A stretch of DNA of 64,000 nt from Bacillus sp. es.034 (GCF_002563655.1 NZ_PDIY01000001.1:124001-188000), one strand, 5' to 3'; positions 41,913-50,371 are shown, numbered from the stretch's first letter. Made by a program: numbers and translations. Notes: generated by a model not told the origin, from the sequence alone.

Positions 41913-42410
41913 TTATTTTTCTATGTTGGTGCTATGTTCATGATTTTTGAAATTGTCTTGTATACCGATTTCCTCTTTCAGCTTCCACGCTTCCTCTATT
42001 GCCCAGTAATGATGCTCATGTATCAAGAGCCTTTTCGCATCTTTACGATCCATCCACACTGGAGCATGCTCATCTTCCATTGGTTCCAGCATCTTTTCAT
42101 TCAGCTCAACCAGAAAAAAGTGGCCTTCACCAAGGAGGGGATCTCCCATTCTTGAAAAAAAGTAGCACATGGCATTTCCGATATGAGAACCAATCGATAT
42201 ACAGTAACCTGTTTCCTCCATCATTTCTCTTTCCAGGCACTCTACATCACTTTCATTCTCTTCCATGCCGCCACCAGGCAGAAAGTAGTGCCCCGTCTCG
42301 TTCCGAACCGTCAGGATTTTGTTTTTTTTATGATGAAAGATGACGGCATAGACACCTGTTCTCATTTGATATTCTACTCCAGGAACTTTTTCACCGAATA
42401 CTTTTTTCAC
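41913..42410 (-). CDS. Nudix hydrolase
   Basis: 165 residues, GTG start. Nudix box GGMEENESDVECLEREMMEE with YFLPGG before it; a MutT-like fold with MRTGVYAVIFHHKKNKILTV at the start. Similar genes are common in Bacillus and act on unknown nucleotide derivatives. Probably first in a unit with the phosphotransferase downstream. Confidence 0.85.
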   Translation of the reverse strand: MKKVFGEKVPGVEYQMRTGVYAVIFHHKKNKILTVRNETGHYFLPGGGMEENESDVECLEREMMEETGYCISIGSHIGNAMCYFFSRMGDPLLGEGHFFLVELNEKMLEPMEDEHAPVWMDRKDAKRLLIHEHHYWAIEEAWKLKEEIGIQDNFKNHEHSTNIEK

Positions 42411-42484
42411 TTATCCGCCCTCTTTGTTAAAACAAATTGTAATCCTACACCAATTATTCCAAATTCACACAATATTCTCAACCT

Positions 42485-42525
42485 AAAAAGAGGAATGACC
42501 CTGATGTAGGCTCATTCCTCTTTTT
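42485..42525. terminator. Strong bidirectional terminator
   Basis: 14-bp perfect stem AAAAAGAGGAATGA/TCATTCCTCTTTTT with a 13-base loop between the Nudix and the next minus-strand operon; mainly ends the latter. Confidence 0.85.
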
Positions 42526-42527
42526 CC

Positions 42528-43265
42528 TTAAAACTCTCTCCGTTCAATCTGATACTGGTCAAGCAGTTGCATATGTTGCTCACGGACATTCCCTTTGTAG
42601 TAACTTGAGTTGTTTGTGCTGTTTTTCCATTTGACTTCCTTGTTGTTCTCATCAAGCGGTATCCAACCGAATTGGGAGTGTATTCCCGGATAGAAGTTAT
42701 TTCCGAAGAGTGGGTCAGGAACATCACTACCATCTGATAAAGTCAATGCATTTACCCATTCTCCGGGAATCTTCATTGCCCCGTAGGATTTGCCTGCCAA
42801 AGTGGCTTCCGTCTTCATCAAGATACCGGGGACATAATGCTGTTGTTCTCCGCTACTCGAGTAGCCCCTTTCCCTCGTGAAATAATACTGCAATGTTTGA
42901 ATGTCACTGCCGGGGTTGATGTTCCAGACGATATGGAAGCTTGACGGATCATTCCCATCGAGCATCCATACCTTTGGCTCCCCGTCGGTCCGGATGCTTA
43001 TTACCTTCCAGCCTGTCAGATGTCTCTCCCAATAGCTAACACCATATTGCTCTTTATCTGAAAGGAAAGGTGCCACCCCGTGACCATCATCAAGCTTTAG
43101 GAAATCCTGTATTTCAACGGCTTGTGCATTCTGAAGGGAAGAATTAATCTGTGACAGTATTTCTTCATTTTTTGGACGTGAATCTGTTTTCTCTACGTAC
43201 AGCCAATAGAAGGCAAATAACCCTACGAAAAGGATTACCCAAGCCAGGATGCTTCTCTTCTTCAT
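42528..43265 (-). CDS. Membrane-anchored exported protein, unknown
   Basis: 245 residues: an N-terminal anchor helix (SILAWVILFVGLFAFYWLYV) and a long extracytoplasmic domain with a WERHLTGWKVISIRTDGEPK region and a C-terminal NVREQHMQLLDQYQIERREF helix. No family recognised. It follows the neighbour by an ATGA overlap, so both are coupled and may act together at the membrane. Confidence 0.65.
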   Translation of the reverse strand: MKKRSILAWVILFVGLFAFYWLYVEKTDSRPKNEEILSQINSSLQNAQAVEIQDFLKLDDGHGVAPFLSDKEQYGVSYWERHLTGWKVISIRTDGEPKVWMLDGNDPSSFHIVWNINPGSDIQTLQYYFTRERGYSSSGEQQHYVPGILMKTEATLAGKSYGAMKIPGEWVNALTLSDGSDVPDPLFGNNFYPGIHSQFGWIPLDENNKEVKWKNSTNNSSYYKGNVREQHMQLLDQYQIERREF

Positions 43266-43981
43266 GGTTTTGCCTCCTTCAGCACCGTTTCAGGGAAGTG
43301 GTAATAATACTGAGTCTTCCATGTTGAGATGAGGATCCCTTTCCCGTCCTGTTCCACATAGATATCCGGCTCGAGGCCGCTTCCCCATTTCGGCGTGGTG
43401 CCGACCAGTTGAAACGGAAAGCGTTCGTTATTCGAGTAACGGCCGCCTGCTTCATCAAACCATTGCCAACTTTCAAATTCTACCTGCTCCCCATCAGAAA
43501 GCTGCTTCTTCAGTTCCTCCTCATCCAAGGTCCGTCCCTCACCAGATGGATGGATAACATTGATGGAAGCTTCTTTGGTTCCTGAAATGTAGGTGGATAG
43601 ATGGTTTTCTGGATAGAGAAGTGATTGGACAGGGATGGTGAGCAGGGTTCCTGCCAGGAAGATGAAGTTGGCCAGGAATCCGATCCAGGCAAACCGGCGA
43701 TAGGTGTCCCAGCGATCTTCTTTTCGATTAAGAACTGCGTATAGGATCCATACACCAAGTGGCAGGATTGGAATTTTTACAAAGGTGTGAAACCATTCCA
43801 TGTTGATGGTAAAGGAAAACAAGCCGACCAATATGGCCAGTATGACTTTCCACACCTTTGGCTTTGCAGAAAGCTTTTTATACACTCTAAGTGCAAGATA
43901 TCCGATGACTCCCCATTCCATGATGGACATCACAGTCGACACGATGCTAAATGAATAATCGATATTAATGATGAATATCAC
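43262..43981 (-). CDS. Four-helix membrane protein with C-terminal domain, unknown
   Basis: 239 residues, GTG start proposed (MIFIINIDYSFSIVS); AAAAAGGG precedes. Four helices (about 8-30, 43-60, 66-83, 100-122) and a roughly 110-residue extracytoplasmic domain (SWQWFDEAGGRYSNN, ILISTWKTQYYYHF). Start not certain, an ATG 15 codons in is possible. Coupled by ATGA to the downstream gene. Confidence 0.6.
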   Translation of the reverse strand: MIFIINIDYSFSIVSTVMSIMEWGVIGYLALRVYKKLSAKPKVWKVILAILVGLFSFTINMEWFHTFVKIPILPLGVWILYAVLNRKEDRWDTYRRFAWIGFLANFIFLAGTLLTIPVQSLLYPENHLSTYISGTKEASINVIHPSGEGRTLDEEELKKQLSDGEQVEFESWQWFDEAGGRYSNNERFPFQLVGTTPKWGSGLEPDIYVEQDGKGILISTWKTQYYYHFPETVLKEAKP

Positions 43982-44052
43982 CCCTTTTTCTATATGCCCC
44001 CTATTTTACCATCTATAACCATATACTGGTCCGCCCGATTTTACATAAAAAA

Positions 44053-44076
44053 AATGACCATCCAACGATGATCATT
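44053..44076 (-). terminator. Terminator of the NAD(P)-binding protein gene
   Basis: Minus strand AATGATCAT-CGTTGG-ATGGTCATT (9 bp, one G-U) followed by TTTTTTTTATG. Confidence 0.8.
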
Positions 44077-44088
44077 CCTTCCTCTTAT

Positions 44089-44730
44089 TTATACGTTTTT
44101 AACGGCTTCTTCTATTCCAGTGCTTCCCGAAATAAGATCGAATCCTTTATTAAACGTGCTTGCTTCCGTTAACGACGCCACGATGGTTCTCGCCACATCT
44201 TCACGGGGGATGGATCCTCTTTCAAGATTCTCAGCCGCCGATACTTTAGCGGTGCCTTCTTCGTTCAGTAATCCACCCGGACGGATGATCGTATAGGTAA
44301 GTCCACTTTCCTCAAGTGCCCGGTCTGCGAAGTGCTTCGCTACATAATATGGCTTCAGGGAGTCATTCCAGTTCTCACGATGATGAGCCTGCAGTGCACT
44401 TACGATGATGAAGCGTTCGATTCCAGCCTCTTTTGCGGCCTCCATCGTTTTCACCGCTCCGTCAAGATCGATGAGGAGGGTCTTGTCTGAACCGGTGCTG
44501 CCACCTGATCCTGCAGAGAATACGACGGCATCGGCTCCCTTCAATCCATTCGAGATTTGATCAACCGTACCTTCCAAATCAACCAGTGCAGCTTCCACAC
44601 CGTCCTGCTCGAAAGACTGTACCTGCTCTTCTTTCCTCACGATGGCTCTCGGCGTATGTCCGTCTTCCTTCAAAAATCCGACCACTTGCTTCCCGATCTG
44701 TCCATTTGCTCCAACAACTGCTACGTTCAT
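44089..44730 (-). CDS. yhfK: Atypical SDR NAD(P)-binding protein (YhfK-like)
   Basis: 213 residues. Rossmann start VAVVGANGQIGKQVVGFL (GxxGxxG), DAVVFSAGSGGSTG and FIIVSALQAHH segments, and the TIIRPGGLLNEEG region match SDR_a5-type proteins like Bacillus YhfK, often labelled NAD(P)H-binding or sugar epimerase. Enzymatic substrate unknown. ATG follows AAGGAGATGAGGTT; own terminator. Confidence 0.85.
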   Translation of the reverse strand: MNVAVVGANGQIGKQVVGFLKEDGHTPRAIVRKEEQVQSFEQDGVEAALVDLEGTVDQISNGLKGADAVVFSAGSGGSTGSDKTLLIDLDGAVKTMEAAKEAGIERFIIVSALQAHHRENWNDSLKPYYVAKHFADRALEESGLTYTIIRPGGLLNEEGTAKVSAAENLERGSIPREDVARTIVASLTEASTFNKGFDLISGSTGIEEAVKNV

Positions 44731-44971
44731 AACCTCATCTCCTTATTCCGATAATTTTGGTATGAATTTATCATCACATGTTTGGCGGGGGGATGACAAA
44801 TCATCTGTTTGGTGTGTGCTCATATAATGTATCCGAAATGGGGAGGTTCAAAACAAAGATGAGCACATGCAGTCGTAAATGGAGAACGATTTTGAAAAGG
44901 AGAAGGATATTGGTAGTGTCATAGACTTCTGAGAAGTGGAGTATAGTCATAAGTGGCGTCGGCGGACAGGA

Positions 44972-45059
44972 ATTGCGTCGTTTTTTCATTTATTGCGTCA
45001 TTTTTCAATTAATTGCGTCGTTTTCACGATAATTGCGTCATTATTTTATTTTATGCGTC
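44972..45059. repeat. Five-unit array of ATTGCGTC at exact 20-bp spacing
   Basis: ATTGCGTC starts at 44972, 44992, 45012 and 45032, and TATGCGTC at 45052: a period of exactly 20 bases, with T/A-rich, non-conserved spacers. A sixth degenerate unit (GTGGCGTC) precedes at 44953. The array lies in the gene-free stretch 44731-45115, just upstream of the terminator of the HAD gene. A 20-bp period puts all motifs on nearly the same DNA face, as expected for a cooperative binding site. I see no other feature in this stretch. Confidence 0.7.
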
Positions 45060-45080
45060 TTTTACCAAAATTACCCAAAA

Positions 45081-45108
45081 GACCATCGAGGTCCGTCCCT
45101 CAATGGTC
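45081..45108 (-). terminator. Terminator of the HAD gene
   Basis: Minus strand GACCATTGAGG-GACGGA-CCTCGATGGTC (11 bp, one G-U) followed by TTTTGGG. Contains the GGTCCGTCCCT element also seen at 52504 and 54139. Confidence 0.65.
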
Positions 45109-45115
45109 TCCATCA

Positions 45116-45730
45116 TTAAATAATCTTATACAATTCTTTCACACTCGTCACTATGTAGTCAGCGTGGGGATTCTCTACCCGCTCATCTGCAAAGTAGCAG
45201 GAAGTGATCCCGGCATTTTTCCCCGATTCGAGATCCAGATCCCGGTCGCCGATCATGATCGCTTCTGATGGATCGATATCATGTGTGCGGATTAGATGCT
45301 GAATGGCGTTTGGACTCGGCTTTCTCTCAAATCCGTGCTCGGAGGTGATGAAATCAGAGAAATAACCCGTCATCCCGTAGCTCTCCAGCATCGTGATGGA
45401 TGACTCACCTCTGTGGGTGTACAGGTAATTCCTGCGACCCGATTCATGAATATACTTACATATTTTAGCGATTCCTTCAAAGGGCCTGGACAAATCGAAC
45501 TCAATTTCTTTTCTGTGGGTATTGTAGGCTGTGATAAACTCGTCCCCGATCCCATACATCTCACCATAATGATTAAATGTGTGAGTCATTGATACCTTCA
45601 TTTGTTTTATGATGTTCTCTAACGGTTCCTCGATTCCCCGGCTGTCCAACGTGTTTTTGAAGGCTCCCGCCATCACGGGATATGTATCAAATAGAGTGCC
45701 ATCAAAGTCCCAAATGATATGCTTGTACAT
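45116..45730 (-). CDS. HAD family hydrolase (phosphoglycolate phosphatase-like)
   Basis: 204 residues from ATG 45730 (GAGGGGATTGGAC upstream). HAD motifs: IIWDFDGTLFDT (motif I, two Asp), YLYTHRGES (motif II Thr), KPSPNAI (motif III Lys) and IMIGDRDLDLESG (motif IV). The four-helix cap after motif I places it in subfamily IA, like PgmB/Gph-type phosphatases. Substrate unknown. Confidence 0.85.
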   Translation of the reverse strand: MYKHIIWDFDGTLFDTYPVMAGAFKNTLDSRGIEEPLENIIKQMKVSMTHTFNHYGEMYGIGDEFITAYNTHRKEIEFDLSRPFEGIAKICKYIHESGRRNYLYTHRGESSITMLESYGMTGYFSDFITSEHGFERKPSPNAIQHLIRTHDIDPSEAIMIGDRDLDLESGKNAGITSCYFADERVENPHADYIVTSVKELYKII

Positions 45731-45845
45731 GTCCAATCCCCTCTCTTATGTAAACTACTTTCATCGTACCACAATGAAAAATGAACAGATACAAAACAGG
45801 AAAATTATGCTAAACTATTTTCAATGATTGCCCTAGGAGGACTAT

Positions 45846-46622
45846 ATGCCACGTTCACCGCACACTCTTTTCCTTATAAGCTCTGCCGCCCTGTTTTTCG
45901 CAGGCATCATCCTTCTTTCGTATCGCGCATACGCATGGGGACTGCTGCCGATGCTCGGGTTTCTCATCCTCTATTTATCTGGTAAAAACAACAGGTCCGT
46001 CGCTTCCTTATTCCTATTCTTCCTTATCGGCTTCCTGCTCTTCCAATGGGCAACAGGGTGGATTAACAGATGGAATATCTCAAAAGAAACCAACATCCTT
46101 TTGAACAGAAGTTTTCTTATATTCATCCTTTTTGCCTTAGCCGTCTCACAATGGATAGCCAAGGAAAAGATCCGATTCTACATGAGATTTCCGGATTGGA
46201 GCAAGCGTATTTCCATGCCTTCACACACTATTCCATTACCACTTTTTTTAATGATTGGGCTCGCGGGATCAAGCACCATCTTCATTCCCCTCATCTGGTC
46301 AGAGGGATTCAGTGAATCATTATTCCTTTTCGCAATAGGATTCACCATCTTGAACGCTACGCTGGAAGAACTCATCTGGAGAGGCGTCATGCTGTCGTCA
46401 TTGATCCGGAATACCTCTGTCATTTACGCCGTCACGGTGACGAGTATCGGATTCGGACTCCTGCATCTCTCCATCGGCATCCCGCTCCTCCTCAGTCTTC
46501 TATTCTCTTTCGGAGGACTTTTTTACAGCATCGTAGTCTTGAAGACAGATAGCATCTATCCTTCGATTGCCTTTCATATGGTGATAAATATGGGGATGGT
46601 GTTGAATGAGTGGATAAACTAG
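45846..46622 (+). CDS. CPBP family intramembrane glutamic endopeptidase
   Basis: 258 residues with about eight hydrophobic segments. The CPBP/CAAX protease motifs are present: LEELIWRGVMLSSL (EExxxR) and IGFGLLHLSIG (FxxxH), with a final VINMGMV helix where an Asn/Asp motif is expected. Members cleave membrane substrates or mature peptides; partner unknown. Preceded by CTAGGAGGACTAT. Followed by a lipoprotein and methyltransferase gene on the same strand. Confidence 0.85.
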   Translation: MPRSPHTLFLISSAALFFAGIILLSYRAYAWGLLPMLGFLILYLSGKNNRSVASLFLFFLIGFLLFQWATGWINRWNISKETNILLNRSFLIFILFALAVSQWIAKEKIRFYMRFPDWSKRISMPSHTIPLPLFLMIGLAGSSTIFIPLIWSEGFSESLFLFAIGFTILNATLEELIWRGVMLSSLIRNTSVIYAVTVTSIGFGLLHLSIGIPLLLSLLFSFGGLFYSIVVLKTDSIYPSIAFHMVINMGMVLNEWIN

Positions 46623-46655
46623 ATTAAAAACGTGATAAACGAAAGGATTTTAAAC

Positions 46656-47108
46656 ATGAGATATGTAAAACCGTTCATCTGTTTGTTCCTCACCATTGCC
46701 CTGACAGGTTGCATCGCTGAAGACTATGACTTCACTCCCCCCACTGTCACGCTGATGGAAACAGACAGCGTCGACTCCGTTGAATTAACCGAAACCAATA
46801 TTGATTGGGAGGGTGAAAACGGTAAACCATTAGAGAAAGAAACGAAAGAAGTAGTAGACTTCGCACGGGAACAGAAGGAACTCACCTTTCCATCAGGGCA
46901 GCAGGTAGACGTCCTTTTAGACAGCGAAGACTTTGCAGTGGAGGAATTACGTGCATTCTTATGGCTTGGCAACGAAAAGCTGCAGCTGGATATGGATGAG
47001 AACCGTTCCTTCACATTCCCTAGAGGAAAAGGTTCTTACGTGTTGGAAGTCGACCTTCAAACGGATAGAGGCAGTGCGCAGTATGTTGGGAATATTGTGA
47101 TTCAATAA
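46656..47108 (+). CDS. Lipoprotein, unknown function
   Basis: 150 residues from MRYVKPFICLFLTIALTGC: signal peptide with lipobox LTGC, cysteine near residue 19, then an extracytoplasmic acidic domain with a small beta-sandwich look (LRAFLWLGNEKLQLDMDENR, SYVLEVDLQTDRG). ATG chosen after GAAAGGATTTTAAAC; a start 24 bases upstream is possible. Likely cotranscribed with the CPBP protease and methyltransferase. Confidence 0.65.
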   Translation: MRYVKPFICLFLTIALTGCIAEDYDFTPPTVTLMETDSVDSVELTETNIDWEGENGKPLEKETKEVVDFAREQKELTFPSGQQVDVLLDSEDFAVEELRAFLWLGNEKLQLDMDENRSFTFPRGKGSYVLEVDLQTDRGSAQYVGNIVIQ

Positions 47109-47122
47109 ACAGGGAGGACAAA

Positions 47123-47740
47123 ATGAACAACCGATGGAACGAAATCATTTATAAACTCTGGTCCCCTATGTATGACAGGATCTTTAATACAGGAAAATTC
47201 CTTGAAGCCCGTCAAAAGCTTTTTCATCACCCACCATTCCATCCACACCAACGAATCCTGTTCGTCGGCGTTGGTACAGGGGCTGACCTGGAGCTCTTGG
47301 ATCATACTGAATTCCAGATTACAGCTATCGACTATTCCGGTGACATGCTTCAAAAGGCAAAAGAAAAATTCAAGGATAACAAGATCGAATTCATTCAAAT
47401 GGACGCCCAACAGATGAGTTTCACAGATAACAGCTTTGATGCAGTAGTAGGCAGTCTCATCTTATCCGTCGTTCCTGATCCGGACCGATGCATGAAGGAA
47501 ATAATCCGGGTATTAAAGCCTCAAGGAACCATGATCATTTTTGACAAGTTTTCACCCTCTAAAATGTCTCTAAGCAAACGAATGGTCCGACCCTTTGTAA
47601 AAATGATGGGTACAGACATCGGAGTGAACTTTGAGAATTTATATGAACAGAACCATGAAGCAATCATTCTTAAAGAAGATGAGCCTCTTCTTTTCAAAGG
47701 AATGTACAGAAAGATCATACTTACCAAAACTGGGAGGTGA
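47123..47740 (+). CDS. Class I SAM-dependent methyltransferase
   Basis: 205 residues. Motif I ILFVGVGTGADLELL, motif II AIDYSGDMLQKAKEKF, motif III FDAVVGSLILSVVPDPDR; UbiE/Methyltransf_11-like core, substrate unknown. Ribosome site AGGGAGGACAAA. Its TGA is inside the ribosome site of the small membrane protein gene that follows, so the genes 47123-48342 form one operon. Confidence 0.85.
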   Translation: MNNRWNEIIYKLWSPMYDRIFNTGKFLEARQKLFHHPPFHPHQRILFVGVGTGADLELLDHTEFQITAIDYSGDMLQKAKEKFKDNKIEFIQMDAQQMSFTDNSFDAVVGSLILSVVPDPDRCMKEIIRVLKPQGTMIIFDKFSPSKMSLSKRMVRPFVKMMGTDIGVNFENLYEQNHEAIILKEDEPLLFKGMYRKIILTKTGR

Positions 47741-47745
47741 ATAGC

Positions 47746-47940
47746 ATGGAACTTTTTATTATTTTCATAAGCGTCATCCTCCTCATCGTGTTTCTATTTA
47801 TCTTCTATATCATAGTGGAACGGGCCGTTCGGGAAGGCATTAATAACTCTGTAATCGGAAGGTACCTTGAAGAAAAGCATGGAATCAAAGAACCACAGGG
47901 GGATGAAGATTTGTACGACGATACTTTCAAGGGGGAATGA
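47746..47940 (+). CDS. Single-helix membrane protein
   Basis: 64 residues from MELFIIFISVILLIVFLFIF with GGGAGGTGAATAGC upstream; one membrane helix followed by a charged amphipathic segment (VERAVREGINNSVIGRYLEE) and acidic tail. Function unknown. Middle gene of a plus-strand run after the methyltransferase. Confidence 0.6.
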   Translation: MELFIIFISVILLIVFLFIFYIIVERAVREGINNSVIGRYLEEKHGIKEPQGDEDLYDDTFKGE

Positions 47941-47952
47941 TGGGGGTTTGGG

Positions 47953-48342
47953 ATGACAGTGGAAGAAACGCTTATCTTAGTCTGGTGTGCGATCTTGTTG
48001 ATCAATAATGTCGAGCTGATTTTCAGATATCGCTCGAACAAAGATAAATATATAGAACTCCAGGATTCCGGTGCCTTCTTCCCTATCAGTCAGTTAAGAT
48101 TGACCCTTGGAATCCTGATTGGCACTTTTATTTTCAAAGGACTCATTTATATCATAGCCGCATTTGTCCTCCACAACCTCTATGCCAAAATCTTCGGGTT
48201 TCTACTATTGGTATTGAGGCTGATCGTCGGAATTCAAGATGAGTCGACGTTTCGGAAGAGCAAGTGGGATTTGGTGATTTTGCTTCTTGAGACAGGATTT
48301 GTGGTGTACTTTATGTTGGGTTACTTCTTTTTTGAGTGGTGA
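47953..48342 (+). CDS. Four-helix membrane protein, unknown
   Basis: 129 residues. Helices at about 5-22, 45-65, 67-92 and 108-127. Start MTVEETLILVWCAILLI after AAGGGGGAATG. The RYRSNKDKYIELQDSGAFFP loop is cytosolic by charge. It lies 12 bases after the previous gene and completes the operon. No family recognised. Confidence 0.6.
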   Translation: MTVEETLILVWCAILLINNVELIFRYRSNKDKYIELQDSGAFFPISQLRLTLGILIGTFIFKGLIYIIAAFVLHNLYAKIFGFLLLVLRLIVGIQDESTFRKSKWDLVILLLETGFVVYFMLGYFFFEW

Positions 48343-48365
48343 AGAGATTTTTTGTTTATTTAAAT

Positions 48366-49259
48366 CTATATTTCAAATAGTTTAGCAGCTCTCAAATAGT
48401 GTGCCCAGTACCCTACATGTCCCCCATAAAAGTCGGATACCTTAGAAACATCCGCAGCCTCCCCGTATAGGGATTGAATCTCTTTCTGTAGCATTTTTTC
48501 ACCTATCGGCAATCTTTCCATTCTTCCAATCCCCCTTAACATGTTGAACGAAGCAGACCAATCACCAATTCCATTTATCTCCTTTAGCCATTGATTGACT
48601 GTTTCGTAATCCTCTTCCATTAAGAAAGAATTCGAGACCTCTGCAAATTGCTTGGCTGCTGACATAATATAATTTACTTTGCGTTCAGAACGGACAACCT
48701 TCAATAGCTCTTTCTCTGGAGCATTTAATATCTGCTGGGGTTTAGGAAAGGCAGTGTAGTTGGAATCATTCCTTTGAATAGATTTCCCAAATGCACTGGC
48801 GAATTCATTCTTTATACAACGTGCAAAATGGACAGGAGTCCTTTGAGAAAGGATCGCCCAGCATGTATTTTCAAAAGGGGTTAAAAACTTAACGTGGTGA
48901 TATCCATACAATTTCTGGGCTATTGGATAAAAAGTCGGATCAGTTTTGGATAGGTGGTAAAACGGGATCAGGTCGTCATATAAACTAAGATAAAATGATA
49001 TCCGTTCTATTGCCTCTGCTTCCCTTTCATCCGTCATGCTGGCATCTGAATATAATCTGTAATGTAATTGAGGTGTTTCTATATCTCCCTCAGACAATAA
49101 TTCGAACAGAATAACCTGCTCTTGAATCATGATTGCCTTAGTAAAAGTATGATGTGCTTGTTCTTCTTTCGATGGTGGGAATTTTCTTAAAAAAGTAAGG
49201 GTCTTATCGAAATCGTAAGGAGCTTTTGGAATTAACGTCCCTTCCTTTTCAACAACCAC
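48366..49259 (-). CDS. AlkA-like HhH-GPD DNA glycosylase with Glu at the catalytic Asp position
   Basis: 297 residues, GTG start overlapping the rhodanese gene. The helix-hairpin-helix is INGIGDWSASFNMLRGIGR (228 onward), followed by the catalytic loop LPIGEKML, where AlkA-type enzymes carry Asp in the FPAGDxxL motif; here Glu254 stands in that place. The upstream half is the AlkA N-terminal and the PFENTCWAILSQR core. Family role: excision of alkylated bases such as 3-methyladenine in base-excision repair. The Glu substitution makes classic activity uncertain. The block 48.4-50.2 kb is visibly more A+T-rich than the rest of the window. Confidence 0.75.
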   Translation of the reverse strand: MVVEKEGTLIPKAPYDFDKTLTFLRKFPPSKEEQAHHTFTKAIMIQEQVILFELLSEGDIETPQLHYRLYSDASMTDEREAEAIERISFYLSLYDDLIPFYHLSKTDPTFYPIAQKLYGYHHVKFLTPFENTCWAILSQRTPVHFARCIKNEFASAFGKSIQRNDSNYTAFPKPQQILNAPEKELLKVVRSERKVNYIMSAAKQFAEVSNSFLMEEDYETVNQWLKEINGIGDWSASFNMLRGIGRMERLPIGEKMLQKEIQSLYGEAADVSKVSDFYGGHVGYWAHYLRAAKLFEI

Positions 49260-49635
49260 AGTTAGATTCCTCTACAATTAGTGGCTCTTGTGGAAAGTTC
49301 ATTTTTTCCCATGCTGCAATCCCGCCTGTCAACTCCTGAACATCGTTGTATCCCTTTTTCAACAGTGTTGATGCTACTTTCGCGGCGGTATTACACCACA
49401 CATCCCAGCAATAAACCACAACCTTTTTATCCTTAGGAATCTCATGGAGACGAACATCAATATCTGACTGTGGAAGTACAAGCGCACCTTGAATCTTATT
49501 CTTCCTGGCCTCCACCGGACCGTTTCTAACATCAATTAAAATAACACTTTCCGGCTCCTTCTTCTTTAAATGTATGTAATCCATCGGACTTAATGTAGCT
49601 TCGATTCGCGCCTCAAAGTACTCTAGTTTATTCAT
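49249..49635 (-). CDS. Rhodanese-like sulfurtransferase
   Basis: 128 residues. Rhodanese domain with ILIDVRNGPVEARKNKIQGA at the start, active-site cysteine C76 in VVYCWDVWCNTAAK, and the ELTGGIAAWE motif near the end; the C-terminal SNCGC tail adds two cysteines. Probably transfers sulfur or acts in redox signalling. The gene overlaps the DNA glycosylase gene and lies downstream of the MarR gene on the same strand. Confidence 0.85.
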   Translation of the reverse strand: MNKLEYFEARIEATLSPMDYIHLKKKEPESVILIDVRNGPVEARKNKIQGALVLPQSDIDVRLHEIPKDKKVVVYCWDVWCNTAAKVASTLLKKGYNDVQELTGGIAAWEKMNFPQEPLIVEESNCGC

Positions 49636-49663
49636 GCACTTACTCCCTCACTATTTTAGAATT

Positions 49664-50185
49664 TTACTCTTCATTGTAATCTGAAATCCCTTCCCTCACC
49701 TTACTTAACAGCTGAAGGAAAACGCTTCTCTCTTCCGTAGATAACCTATTAACAAGCTTTGCTGTTTTTCTATAATGATTGGGTAACATCTTTTCTAAAA
49801 CATCGATCCCATGATTTGTTAAGAGGACCACTTGCTTTCGTCGATCATCTGGATGAATCGAACGTCTAACCAATCCGTCCTTTGACAGTCCATCGATTAA
49901 CCCCGTGATAGTTGCTTTTGTTACACTTGCACTTTGGGCTAGCTCCGATGGGGTAATTGAATTTTCCGGGTGACGGTATAGGAGCATCAATAAAGTGAAT
50001 TTCCCTTCTGAAAGACCTTCTTTTAAATAATATTTTCCATATGCGCTGTTAACTTCCTTTGCAGTCCGTAAAAACTCCAGAGTCATCAGTACCCCCTCTA
50101 CATCCACTTCAGGAAATTTCTCTGAATAGGTCATTAACGTTTGGGATGAGGGAAGATTTTTAAGAATAAAATCATTTAACAACAT
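49664..50185 (-). CDS. MarR family transcriptional regulator
   Basis: 173 residues from ATG 50185 after AAGGAGGTGAAC. Winged HTH with SITPSELAQSASVTKATITG recognition region and the DPDDRRKQVVLLTNHG-like wing (HPDDRRKQVVL). MarR proteins repress by binding palindromic sites and are released by phenolic or oxidising ligands. A 13-bp palindrome on the -10 of its own promoter (50208-50220) suggests autoregulation, probably with the rhodanese and glycosylase genes in the same transcript. Confidence 0.85.
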   Translation of the reverse strand: MLLNDFILKNLPSSQTLMTYSEKFPEVDVEGVLMTLEFLRTAKEVNSAYGKYYLKEGLSEGKFTLLMLLYRHPENSITPSELAQSASVTKATITGLIDGLSKDGLVRRSIHPDDRRKQVVLLTNHGIDVLEKMLPNHYRKTAKLVNRLSTEERSVFLQLLSKVREGISDYNEE

Positions 50186-50207
50186 GTTCACCTCCTTTAG
50201 TATGTCA

Positions 50208-50240
50208 CCTTATTGTAAGGCACCTAACTAATATTGTAAA
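50208..50240 (-). promoter_or_regulatory. MarR promoter with overlapping operator palindrome
   Basis: Minus strand: -35 TTTACA (50235-50240), 17-base spacer, -10 TACAAT (50212-50217). The -10 lies within the palindrome CCTTA-CAA-TAAGG (50208-50220). The spacing is ideal for the vegetative sigma factor, and the palindrome placement fits repression by the MarR protein. Confidence 0.6.
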
Positions 50241-50371
50241 CCTATTTATGGAAAAAATGTATTTTCGGTTCCAAAATGCTTTATTATATTTTTCATAAAT
50301 AACTTCTACATTGAAACTCTTGATCTCTTTGACCTCCCTTTCATCTCGACATATTCATCGAGGTGAATATA

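Noticed and set aside
44972-45059. CRISPR array
   Set aside because: The conserved part is only 7-8 bases and spacers are 12 bases; no cas genes nearby, so not CRISPR.
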